Source: Bacteroidales bacterium UBA3844
GTDB taxonomy: Bacteria; Bacteroidota; Bacteroidia; Bacteroidales; Paludibacteraceae
Length of the DNA: 64,000 bases
Direction: 5' to 3'
NCBI GenBank assembly: GCA_002392915.1
Contig: DGHQ01000044.1
Coordinates: 166,871 to 230,870, forward strand
This document shows positions 52,824 through 60,350 of the stretch, in pieces (positions within the stretch are counted from its first letter, which is position 1; each line of letters starts with the position of its first letter). The notes under the pieces were generated by a model, which was not told where the DNA came from, did not search any database, and saw only the letters and a list, made by a program, of their open reading frames with translations. A program made the translations under genes and the position numbers.

Positions 52824-55800
52824 ATGTTAGAAAAAATCATACATTCTTCGCTAACTCACAGAATCTTTGTCATTATCTGTGCGGTGGCTCTGACTATCTA
52901 CGGACTCTATTCCGCACATGAGGCGGATATAGATATCTTTCCTGATTTGAACGCTCCTACCGTCGTCGTGATGACGGAATGCGGAGCTATGAACACAGAA
53001 GATGTTGAGGCTTTGGTGTCGTATCCGATCGAGTCGTCGCTTTCGGGAGCAAGTGGAATCAGACGTATCAGAAGTACTTCCACAGATGGTCTTTCCATCG
53101 TCTGGGCTGAATTCGACTGGGATACAGATGTCCTTGTGGCACGCCAGACAATTTCAGAAAAACTTCCGGAGTTGACGTCTAATCTTCCAGCAGAGGTCGG
53201 ACAGCCCGTGATGGCTCCACAGTCGTCTATCATGGGTGAGATTTTTATTGTGGGGCTTCAGGCAGACTCCACATCGTTGATGGATTTGCGTACGTCTGCT
53301 GATTTTGAACTTCGTCCTCGCCTGATGTCTATTTCTGGTGTGGCAGGTGTCACTGTGATAGGAGGAGACGTGAAGGAGTACCAGATTGTGCTTGATGAAC
53401 TGAAGATGCAGCACTACGGCATATCTATTGCGGAGGTGACAGAAGCTATTGATGGTATCAACCAAAATGTGAATGGAGGATTGATCACCCGTCATGGCAC
53501 GGAATATGCCGTGAGATGTGTCTGTGCGACGCGGGACACTTCTGTGCTTGGCACTGCTTATGTGGCAAAGCGTGGAAACTATTCCGTCACCCTTGCGGAT
53601 ATCGCTGAAATACGTGTAGCACCAAGTTTTCCTCGTATAGGAAGGGCATCTATAAAAGGAAATGACGCGGTGTTGCTGACAATCACGAAACAACCGGGAG
53701 CCTCAACTCTTGATCTTACTGAAGAGATTGAGAAGACGCTGGAAATATCCAAACTGTCTCTGCCTGCCGACGTGAAGGTGCAGACAAATATTTTCCGCAG
53801 TTCGGATTTCATCGACAGAGCCATCGACAATGTGAAGAGTTCCCTTTACGAAGGTATCTTCTTCGTGGCTATTGTCTTGATTCTTTTTCTTGCCAATCTC
53901 CGCACGACTGCCATTTCCCTGATCACTTTGCCAATTTCCGTGCTGACATCCATTTTGGTGTTGAAACTGATGAATCTTGGCATCAACACAATGAGTCTCG
54001 GAGGTATAGCCATTGCGATCGGATCGCTTGTCGACGATGCCATTGTGGATGTGGAGAATGTGTGGAGACGGATGAATGTGCCTAATGCGGATGTTAATAA
54101 AAAATCCATAATCAGTGTGATAGAGGAGGCGTCGAGTGAGGTGCGTGTGCCCATTCTTAATTCCACTCTGATAATAATCGCAAGTTTTCTTCCTCTGTTT
54201 TTCCTTTCAGGAATGGAGGGTAAGATGCTTATTCCGTTAGGTATCGCTTTTATTGTGGCACTTGCAAGCTCGACAATTGTGGCTCTGACATTGACACCTG
54301 TGTTATGCAGTTATTTGTTGAAACCAAATGCGGACGGTGGACAGAAAAATTCAAAAGAGAGTTGGTTATCCCAGCGTCTTAAAGAAGGATATGCCAAATT
54401 GCTTGACTTGGCCCTTGCCAGCAAACGGATGATCCTCACATTGTCTGGCATAGCTCTCGTCGCAGCGATAATCGCGATGTTCACATTCGGATCCAATTTT
54501 CTTCCTCCATTCAATGAAGGATCGCTGACAATCAATATCAGCACACTTTCTGGCACGTCGCTCGACGTGAGCAATGAGATAGGTTTGGAGGCGGAAAAGA
54601 TGCTTATGGAGGTTCCTGAGGTAATCACTGTAAGCAGAAAAACAGGTCGCGCTGAGAAAGACGAGCATGCACTTGGCACGAATGTGTCGGAAATAGAGGT
54701 GCCATACCGTCTGAGCGAGCGAAGCAAAGATGAGATGATAGAGGATGTGCGACACAGATTGAGCCATATCAGAGGAGCGAACGTAGAGATTGGTCAGCCT
54801 ATATCTCATCGTATCGACGCGATGCTTTCCGGAAGCCAGTCGGCAATAGCGGTGAAAATTTTCGGAGCCGAACTGCCAAAACTTGAGCAGATCGCCGGCT
54901 ATGTGAAAGAGGAGATGCAGAAAGTGGATGGAATAGCCGATGTCAATTCGGAGCAGATGACATTCCGTCCGCAAATGAAAATTACGCCGCGACGAGAGAT
55001 GCTTGCGGAGTATGGGATAACTCAAAAAGAGTTGGCTGAATTCATAACTGTCAAGCTGTCCACAAAGGGGGTAGGAATGGTGAGAGAGGAGAACAAGAGC
55101 TATGATATCAAGCTGATGTCGAAAAAGTATACAGGAGAAGTGGGAGACATGCTTATTCCGTCGGCAAAGGGAATGATTCCGCTCTCATACGTATGCAATA
55201 TCAGCTATACGTCAGCACCGTCTACAATCAACCGTGAGAATGAGAGCCGCAGAATCATCGTGTCGGCCCAACAGAACGGACGTGATCTGGAATCCATTGT
55301 AAACGACATCAAGAGTAGAATATCCGAGAATGTGGATCTTCCTGAAGGCTACTGGATAGAGTATAGCGGACAGTTTGAGAGCCAGCAGCGAGCCACACGC
55401 ACATTGAGTGCGACGTTGGTGATTTCGCTGATTATAATCGTGCTACTGCTGAAAAAACAGTTTGACAGTTGGAAGACATGCGCACTAATATTAAGTGCGT
55501 TGCCATTTGCTCTGGTGGGTGGAGTAGCGACGATTTTTTTCACAGGAGGAGTGGTGAGCATTCCGTCGGTAATCGGATTCATATCGTTGTTTGGTATAGC
55601 CACGCGTGGAGGAATGCTGCTTATCGCGGAGTATGAGAAGAGAGAAAAAGATGGGGAGACGTTGCAAAAACAAATAGTGGAGGGTAGTGTGGCCCGTCTC
55701 AACCCAATCCTGATGACGGCGTTAAGCTCAGCATTAGCATTGATTCCAATGATCATAGCAGGTGACAAGCCTGGTGCGGAAATACAGTGTCCGATGGCAC

Positions 55801-55904
55801 AGGTGATCCTTGGCGGACTGCTCACATCAACCATATTGTCGTTGATTGTGATACCGATTCTATATCATTGGATGAAGAAAAAAGAGTTGGAATGTCATAA
55901 ATGA
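52824..55904 (+). CDS. Heavy-metal RND efflux pump (CusA/CzcA family)
   Basis: 1026 residues with the RND topology (TM1 IFVIICAVALTIYGLYSA, two large periplasmic loops, 12 helices). HME-family marks: DIDIFPDLNAPTVVV, SGASGIRRIRSTSTDGLSIV and, in TM4, GGIAIAIGSLVDDAIVDVENV with the proton-relay acids. Pumps metal ions out using the proton gradient together with the adaptor upstream. The last codons and stop (ECHK, TGA) coincide with the 5' end of the composite repeat, so the native C-terminus may have been replaced. Confidence 0.93.
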   Translation: MLEKIIHSSLTHRIFVIICAVALTIYGLYSAHEADIDIFPDLNAPTVVVMTECGAMNTEDVEALVSYPIESSLSGASGIRRIRSTSTDGLSIVWAEFDWDTDVLVARQTISEKLPELTSNLPAEVGQPVMAPQSSIMGEIFIVGLQADSTSLMDLRTSADFELRPRLMSISGVAGVTVIGGDVKEYQIVLDELKMQHYGISIAEVTEAIDGINQNVNGGLITRHGTEYAVRCVCATRDTSVLGTAYVAKRGNYSVTLADIAEIRVAPSFPRIGRASIKGNDAVLLTITKQPGASTLDLTEEIEKTLEISKLSLPADVKVQTNIFRSSDFIDRAIDNVKSSLYEGIFFVAIVLILFLANLRTTAISLITLPISVLTSILVLKLMNLGINTMSLGGIAIAIGSLVDDAIVDVENVWRRMNVPNADVNKKSIISVIEEASSEVRVPILNSTLIIIASFLPLFFLSGMEGKMLIPLGIAFIVALASSTIVALTLTPVLCSYLLKPNADGGQKNSKESWLSQRLKEGYAKLLDLALASKRMILTLSGIALVAAIIAMFTFGSNFLPPFNEGSLTINISTLSGTSLDVSNEIGLEAEKMLMEVPEVITVSRKTGRAEKDEHALGTNVSEIEVPYRLSERSKDEMIEDVRHRLSHIRGANVEIGQPISHRIDAMLSGSQSAIAVKIFGAELPKLEQIAGYVKEEMQKVDGIADVNSEQMTFRPQMKITPRREMLAEYGITQKELAEFITVKLSTKGVGMVREENKSYDIKLMSKKYTGEVGDMLIPSAKGMIPLSYVCNISYTSAPSTINRENESRRIIVSAQQNGRDLESIVNDIKSRISENVDLPEGYWIEYSGQFESQQRATRTLSATLVISLIIIVLLLKKQFDSWKTCALILSALPFALVGGVATIFFTGGVVSIPSVIGFISLFGIATRGGMLLIAEYEKREKDGETLQKQIVEGSVARLNPILMTALSSALALIPMIIAGDKPGAEIQCPMAQVILGGLLTSTILSLIVIPILYHWMKKKELECHK

Positions 55905-56125
55905 GGATTCCAAAGGGCGGAACGCCCTTCTCCCCCTTTCCAAGTGCGAGCCGTAGGCGAGCACACAGAATAAAATAAAACCACAGAGATACAAAGTTCA
56001 AAGAGAAAGGCTACGCCTTTTTCTGAGAAAATGAGGAGAGAATTAGAAAATGGAAATGCCTTTCTTTTTATGATTATTCGTCATTTCGAATTCGCAGATT
56101 GCAATGTGTTGAACTCACGTTAAAT
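55885..56125 (+). repeat. Composite intergenic repeat, copy 8, overlapping the pump stop codon
   Basis: GAGTTGGAATGTCATAAATG and AGGATTCCAAAGGGCGGAAC (compare copy at 59027), hairpin 1 GGGCG-GAA-CGCCC, hairpin 2 at 55944-55964, ACACAGAATAAAATAAAACC, ACAGAGATACAAAG, AGAGAAAGGCTACGCC, and end module TTCGCAGATTGCAATGTGTT. The repeat separates the pump gene from its TolC partner. Confidence 0.85.
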
Positions 56126-56139
56126 AGTTGCCAGAGTGA

Positions 56140-56196
56140 AAGGTCAAAAAGTTTCCATTACTAATGAACAAAAGTTTCCATTTGTAATGGAAACTC
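56140..56196. promoter_or_regulatory. Two tandem dyads, possible operator
   Basis: A perfect dyad AGTTTCCATT-TGT-AATGGAAACT at 56173-56195, preceded at 56150-56169 by a degenerate copy (AGTTTCCATT-ACT-AATGAAC). Arm length and spacing suit a TetR-like or similar dimeric repressor; no regulator gene is in view. The hairpin could also act as a weak terminator. Confidence 0.4.
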
Positions 56197-56260
56197 TTTA
56201 TATGTGACTGCATTTTCAACAAAAATTCATGGTTGTTTCCTAATCATCATTTTTAGGTAT

Positions 56261-56309
56261 TGGGTATTTAAAATTACAGCAATACTTTTGCAGTCGTAAC
56301 AAATACCCA
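56261..56309. promoter_or_regulatory. Promoter of the TolC gene flanked by an inverted repeat
   Basis: -7 element TACTTTTG at 56283-56290 lies between TGGGTATTT (56261-56269) and AAATACCCA (56301-56309), a perfect 9-bp inverted pair. A protein bound to both arms would cover the promoter. The TolC ATG is at 56336. Confidence 0.45.
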
Positions 56310-56335
56310 TATTTAAGTATTATAAAACTAAAACA

Positions 56336-57481
56336 ATGAAACATATTTTACTGACTGTATTTTCTTTAGTCGCAGCGTCTCTCTTTGCTAAGGAAATGCC
56401 TTTCAAAGAGATAGTGGTGGCACTCGACAATTATAATCCTCAGATTCAGATTGCGCGTGCAAAAATAGAGAGCAACCAGATTTCCATGCGAACAGAGCGT
56501 AATCTTGACGATCCATCAGTGGAATATCTGTTGATGTCGCCGGGAAATGCCAACGATATGGAGCTTGTGGTGAGCCAGGAATTTGCTTTCCCTACAAAGT
56601 ATGCCAGAATGAAGAAGGCGGAAAAACTTGCCTATAAGCGTGATTCACTTGAATATGAACTTACACGTAAAGAGGTGATAGCGTCAGCTTATGAGATATG
56701 TGCGGAGATCATATATTTGAATCAGATTTTGGAGATGGATTCCATACGTTATGAAATGTCTCGCGTAAATTACGAGAAACTCAAGCGAGGAATGGAAGAG
56801 GGAAAATATAACATCCTTGAAGTCAACGAGGGGCAGATAGGTATGATAACAGCTTTTTCCAACTATAGCGAAACACGTCGCTCACTTAGTGAAAACACTC
56901 TTCAGCTGAATGCGTTGGCAGGCAACAACACAGCACTTAAGATCAACGATCGTGAGTATCCGCAGAATCTGAAAGACTGCAGCAGAAAGAGCACGATTAT
57001 GGAAGAACTTATAGCTGTTGAGACTGAAATCAACGCGCAGCAGATGAAAGTGGCAAAAGCGGAGTCGCATCCAAGTTTGTCGGCAGGCTACAAGATGGTG
57101 AAATCCGGAGAGACAGCTCATGGATTTGTTGTCGGGTCATCCATTCCGATTTTTTCGGCAAGAGGAAAAAAACAGTTGGTGCAGGCGGAGAGCACCGTCT
57201 CCAACCTTGAGCTTCATCAGCGTGCGGCGGAACTGGAAGTCTCACTCAACAATGAGCTTAACAGAGTGGAGGAGTATGTGAAGCTGACGAGCATGTACGA
57301 CAAAGACATGTTCGACCAAACACTGCAACTGCTGAAAAAGACATTGGATAGCGGACGAATCACAGAAATAGAATACACCACATTGTTCGATTCATGGTAC
57401 GACAACAATAAGACATACCTTGAGCAGGTGAAGGAATTCAATAAATCGCTGCTGAAAGTGTTTGTGTATTGCGAGGATTGA
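56336..57481 (+). CDS. TolC-family outer-membrane efflux protein
   Basis: 381 residues, signal peptide cut near LFAKE. Two repeats of the long helical hairpin plus strands of the TolC fold (VVALDNYNPQIQIARAKIES, YEICAEIIYLNQILEMDSIR, IVAVETEINAQQMKVAKAES-like block, FVVGSSIPIFSARGKK, TLDSGRITEIEYTTLFDSWY). Slightly short for TolC, as usual for CusC-type proteins of Bacteroidetes. Completes the tripartite metal pump with the two genes upstream, but has its own promoter after a 431-bp gap filled by a repeat. Confidence 0.88.
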   Translation: MKHILLTVFSLVAASLFAKEMPFKEIVVALDNYNPQIQIARAKIESNQISMRTERNLDDPSVEYLLMSPGNANDMELVVSQEFAFPTKYARMKKAEKLAYKRDSLEYELTRKEVIASAYEICAEIIYLNQILEMDSIRYEMSRVNYEKLKRGMEEGKYNILEVNEGQIGMITAFSNYSETRRSLSENTLQLNALAGNNTALKINDREYPQNLKDCSRKSTIMEELIAVETEINAQQMKVAKAESHPSLSAGYKMVKSGETAHGFVVGSSIPIFSARGKKQLVQAESTVSNLELHQRAAELEVSLNNELNRVEEYVKLTSMYDKDMFDQTLQLLKKTLDSGRITEIEYTTLFDSWYDNNKTYLEQVKEFNKSLLKVFVYCED

Positions 57482-57735
57482 TTTGTAATTCATAATTCGC
57501 AATTCATAATTCATAATTGTTGGGAAAAGACATCTGTGGAATAGAATTTTGATCGTAGGGGCGAACCCTTGTGGTCGCCCAAACCAGGAAATAAATGAGG
57601 AGACGTCGTATTGAGATGTAGAGACATCGCAATGTGGCGTCTCTTATGGTAAAAATCATAAACAAATCAGCATATCATCTTCCACTGTGGTCCGTCATCA
57701 AACGGACAAAAACATTTTGATTTGCAACCATATAT
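57482..57735. repeat. Intergenic hairpins after the TolC gene
   Basis: Tandem AATTCATAATTCGCAATTC-type repeats (57484-57520), a GTAGGGGCGAACCCTTGTGG-type palindrome (57555-57582) and a GAGAC/GTCTC hairpin (57618-57645). No gene; the last probably ends the TolC transcript. Confidence 0.55.
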
Positions 57736-57738
57736 TTT

Positions 57739-57746
57739 TATTTTTG
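57739..57746 (+). promoter_or_regulatory. -7 element for the LRR gene
   Basis: TATTTTTG matches TAnnTTTG; the downstream GTG at 57784 and the A9 tract at 57855-57863 lie within the expected leader and signal-peptide region. Confidence 0.45.
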
Positions 57747-57883
57747 CAACCAATATAATATGAAAAAATAAATCATTTGCGACGTGAGTAAAAAAACAAA
57801 GATAACGATAGCGGGAGGGTCAAAGATATATTCAAGACCAGTAAGCACGTTGAGAAAAAAAAATAAGTATAACGATTGCGGTA

Positions 57884-58849
57884 GTGCTGATAGTTCTGTC
57901 TATCCCTTTCTGTACGAGGTGGTTTTCTACGGTTAAGTATTATTTCAGTGATGAGGGAGAACAAGCGTCATCTTTGTTAGAATATAGGTTGACAGGAACA
58001 ACCGCAGAAGTGGTAGGATTAAAAAAGGGCCATAATAAAGAAACAGTCATAATCCCTGAAAAAACTATTTGTTGTGGATATCTTTGTACAGTTACATCAA
58101 TCGGCATAGGAGCATTTTTAGGATGTTGTGGATTGACAAGCGTAGAAATTCCATCGTCGGTGACAGAAATAGGGGAGCATGCATTTGAAGGATGTAGCGG
58201 AATGACAAGCGTGGAAATTCCATCGTCGGTGACAAAAATAGGAAGTGGAGCATTTTCTGGTTGTAGCGGAATGACAAGCGTGGAAATACCAACGTCAGTG
58301 ACAGAAATAGGGAATAGTGCATTTTCTGGTTGTAGCGGATTAACAAGCGTGAAGATCCCATCATCAGTGACAAAAATAGGATGGGAAGCATTTTCTGGAT
58401 GTAGCGGATTAACAAGCTTGGAAATCCCATCGTCGGTGACAGAAATAGGGGAGCATGCATTTGAAGGATGTAGCGGATTGACAAGCGTGGAAATCCCATC
58501 ATCAGTGACAGAAATAGGAGAGTCTGCATTTGAAGGATGTAGCGGATTGACAAGCATAAAAATTCCATCGTCAGTGACGAGAATAGAAAATTATGCATTT
58601 TATGGCAGTATCGGATTAACAAGCGTGGAAATCCCATCGTCAGTGAGAAAAATAGGAGATTATGTATTTTCTGGCTATAGTGGATTAACAAGTGTAAAGA
58701 TTCTGTCGTCGGTGACAAAAATAGGGGATGAAGCGTTTAAGAATTGTTATAATTTAAATATAGTGATTGATAATACTAAAAACAACGTAAAAGTTGGAAA
58801 AGATGCATTTGAGGGATGCAAGTCTATGACGTGGAAGAAAGGTATGTGA
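57884..58849 (+). CDS. BspA-like leucine-rich-repeat surface protein (5' end disturbed)
   Basis: At least 321 residues. After a hydrophobic segment (VLIVLSIPFCTRWFSTVKYYF) come LRR_5 repeats of 23 residues of the form SVEIPSSVTEIGEHAFEGCS: about nine near-identical units plus flanking ones, ending GKDAFEGCKSMTWKKGM. BspA-like proteins are surface adhesins or binding proteins. The start is doubtful: the frame opens at a TGA (57851) and its first candidate start is the GTG at 57884, inside the signal peptide. In the other frame, GTG 57784 leads to STLRKK; removing one A from the A9 run joins both into a good signal peptide (LRKKISITIAVVLIVLSIPF). Confidence 0.75.
   Translation: MLIVLSIPFCTRWFSTVKYYFSDEGEQASSLLEYRLTGTTAEVVGLKKGHNKETVIIPEKTICCGYLCTVTSIGIGAFLGCCGLTSVEIPSSVTEIGEHAFEGCSGMTSVEIPSSVTKIGSGAFSGCSGMTSVEIPTSVTEIGNSAFSGCSGLTSVKIPSSVTKIGWEAFSGCSGLTSLEIPSSVTEIGEHAFEGCSGLTSVEIPSSVTEIGESAFEGCSGLTSIKIPSSVTRIENYAFYGSIGLTSVEIPSSVRKIGDYVFSGYSGLTSVKILSSVTKIGDEAFKNCYNLNIVIDNTKNNVKVGKDAFEGCKSMTWKKGM
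58125..58745 (+). repeat. Tandem 69-bp repeats inside the LRR gene
   Basis: Each unit reads about GGATTGACAAGCGTGGAAAT, then CCATCGTCGGTGACAGAAAT and GCATTTGAAGGATGTAGC. Nine units, several differing at only a few bases, so unit number can change by recombination. On the minus strand the repeats create long spurious reading frames. Confidence 0.85.
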
Positions 58850-59017
58850 AAAACATGTGCGGTTTCCTATTGTTTGAGTTTTCTCCGTTAAGGGTTTTCT
58901 AAAATAAACTTGTTTGTGAGTTTTCCAAGCATCAAAATGCTGTTTTCTGTTTGAAAATCATAAATTCAAAATTAACGTCAATTCGATGAAATAAGAAGAA
59001 TATTATAGTAGGAAAAA

Positions 59018-59110
59018 AATGATAGTTGGAGTGTCATAAATGAGGATTCCAAAGGGCGGAACGCCCTTATCCATCCCCATGTGCGAGCCGTAAGGCGAGC
59101 ACATATGATT
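59018..59110 (+). repeat. Composite intergenic repeat, copy 9
   Basis: ATAGTTGGAGTGTCATAAAT and GAGGATTCCAAAGGGCGGAA, hairpin 1 GGGCG-GAA-CGCCC and hairpin 2 at 59081-59102 (loop GTAA). The CCACAGAG module is missing; copy 10 follows in the opposite direction. Confidence 0.8.
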
Positions 59111-59124
59111 TAATAATAGAAATG

Positions 59125-59216
59125 CATTTTGACCGCTCGCCCTCTGGGCTCGCGGAAGAAAGAGGGTTAGGACGTTCCGTCCTTAACAATCCTCAACCAT
59201 ATAACCAAAATTTTTA
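59125..59216 (-). repeat. Composite intergenic repeat, copy 10, with cassette-type hairpin
   Basis: Minus strand: GGTTGAGGATTGTTAAGGAC, GGAACGTCCTAACCC, then a hairpin at 59133-59155 built as CCGC, GA, GCCC, loop AGA, GGGC, GA, GCGG, the same design as the hairpins at orphan-tip junctions (6519, 10022). Copies 9 and 10 face each other. Confidence 0.8.
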
Positions 59217-59247
59217 ATTGAAATAAAACTGCTTCTAAGATTTTTCA

Positions 59248-59255
59248 TATCTTTG
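59248..59255 (+). promoter_or_regulatory. -7 element for the Rpn-like gene
   Basis: TATCTTTG, full match to TAnnTTTG; the leader to ATG 59322 is about 60 nt. Confidence 0.5.
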
Positions 59256-59321
59256 CATCCGAAAATGTTTTGTTTGGTCTAACAGATTGCACAAAACAGT
59301 ACAAATAAAAACAAAATTAAT

Positions 59322-60248
59322 ATGGGAAAATACATCGACTTACGATGTGATTTCGGGTTCAAATACTGCATGTCAGACCCGATTATCATGAAATCATTTT
59401 TGAATGCTCTCTTAGAGGGAGACGTGGAGAAAATCACAAGTGTGACATTTGAAAACGTGGAGATGCCACGAGACACAATTAATCAGCGAGGCGTGACCTT
59501 CGACCTCCATTGCTCCACAGAGACTGGCGACACGATCCTGATAGAGATGCAGAACTCTTACCAGAAGTTTTTCAAAACACGTGCCAATTTCTACATTTTC
59601 AATCTTATGAGTAAGAAGATTAGACGTGGAATAGAATGGGGTAAGATGGAAAATGACATCACAAGAATCATCGGCATCTTCATTATGGGAGACGGTTTGG
59701 CTGGTCTGGACGATGCGATCACATGCACGGCGGAATGTAATGTGAAAACCGGCGAGATATTTTGGGACAGACATCGAAAATATTTCATAAATTTGCCGAA
59801 ATTCAAGTTTGATGCCGAAAACATCACAACAAAAGATATCTGGATTAACTTCTTCAAAAACCTAGGAGATATGGACAAGATACACAAATCAGTATATGAG
59901 CGAGCAGACGAGGGATTGCTTCGTCTGCTGGAAAAGGCAAAAGTGGCCGCACTCACCGATGAGGAGAGAGACGTCTACGAGGCCAGCATGAAACGCCTTG
60001 AGGATGAAGTTGACATGGAGGAGCTCGGATACAAGATCGGCATGGAGGAAGGATTAGATATTGGTCGAAAAGAGGGAAGAAAAGAGGGAAGAGAGGAAGG
60101 AAGAAAAGAGGGAAGAAAAGAAGGAAGAGAGGAAGGCGAACGTAACAAATCCATCCAGATCGCAACAGGCATGAAACAGGAAGGTTTGGATTCGGCTCTC
60201 ATTGCGAAGTTGACAAATCTCTCTTTGGAAGAAATTGAAAAATTATAA
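59322..60248 (+). CDS. Rpn/PD-(D/E)xK nuclease family protein
   Basis: 308 residues. The N-terminal 220 residues fit the Rpn/PDDEXK_2 family: DLRCDFGFKYCMSDPIIMKSFLNALLEG, RGVTFDLHCSTETGDTILIEMQNSYQKFF with the D...ExQ nuclease core. The C-terminus has a 12-nt tandem-repeat segment coding GRKEGREEGRKEG (about 245-268) and a helical end (ALIAKLTNLSLEEIEKL). Often misnamed a transposase; relatives are recombination-promoting nucleases and some act in phage defence. In-frame ATGs at 59988 and 60015 could give a separate C-terminal protein. Confidence 0.85.
   Translation: MGKYIDLRCDFGFKYCMSDPIIMKSFLNALLEGDVEKITSVTFENVEMPRDTINQRGVTFDLHCSTETGDTILIEMQNSYQKFFKTRANFYIFNLMSKKIRRGIEWGKMENDITRIIGIFIMGDGLAGLDDAITCTAECNVKTGEIFWDRHRKYFINLPKFKFDAENITTKDIWINFFKNLGDMDKIHKSVYERADEGLLRLLEKAKVAALTDEERDVYEASMKRLEDEVDMEELGYKIGMEEGLDIGRKEGRKEGREEGRKEGRKEGREEGERNKSIQIATGMKQEGLDSALIAKLTNLSLEEIEKL
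60064..60139 (+). repeat. Short tandem repeat inside the Rpn-like gene
   Basis: Purine-only units of about 12 nt (GAAAAGAGGGAA / GAGAGGAAGGAA) repeated six times, coding alternating GRKE and GREE. Length changes by multiples of 12 nt would keep the frame. Confidence 0.8.
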
Positions 60249-60322
60249 TGGTAACGGTGTATCAAAATGTTTGAGAGTGGATGCACCTTCGTCGCAAAAA
60301 TATCATTTTCAATAAAATTCTA

Positions 60323-60330
60323 TATATTTG
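60323..60330 (+). promoter_or_regulatory. -7 element for the M20 peptidase operon
   Basis: TATATTTG, full match to TAnnTTTG, 20 nt before the ATG at 60351; likely drives the M20, RNase HI and GldA genes together. Confidence 0.6.
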
Positions 60331-60350
60331 CATAGCAAATAAAATTCATC

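Noticed and set aside
57940..58718. Two long minus-strand frames (205 and 208 codons) opposite the LRR gene
   Set aside because: They arise because the 69-bp repeats lack stops in several frames; their products are low-complexity mirror repeats with no start context or promoter.
58125..58745. CRISPR-like regular repeats
   Set aside because: The repeats are contiguous 69-bp coding units without unique spacers, read as LRR protein; no cas genes are present.
59322..60248. Transposase (insertion sequence) call for the PD-(D/E)xK protein
   Set aside because: Family members are often named transposases, but there are no terminal inverted repeats or target duplications; the surrounding repeats are the dispersed intergenic kind.
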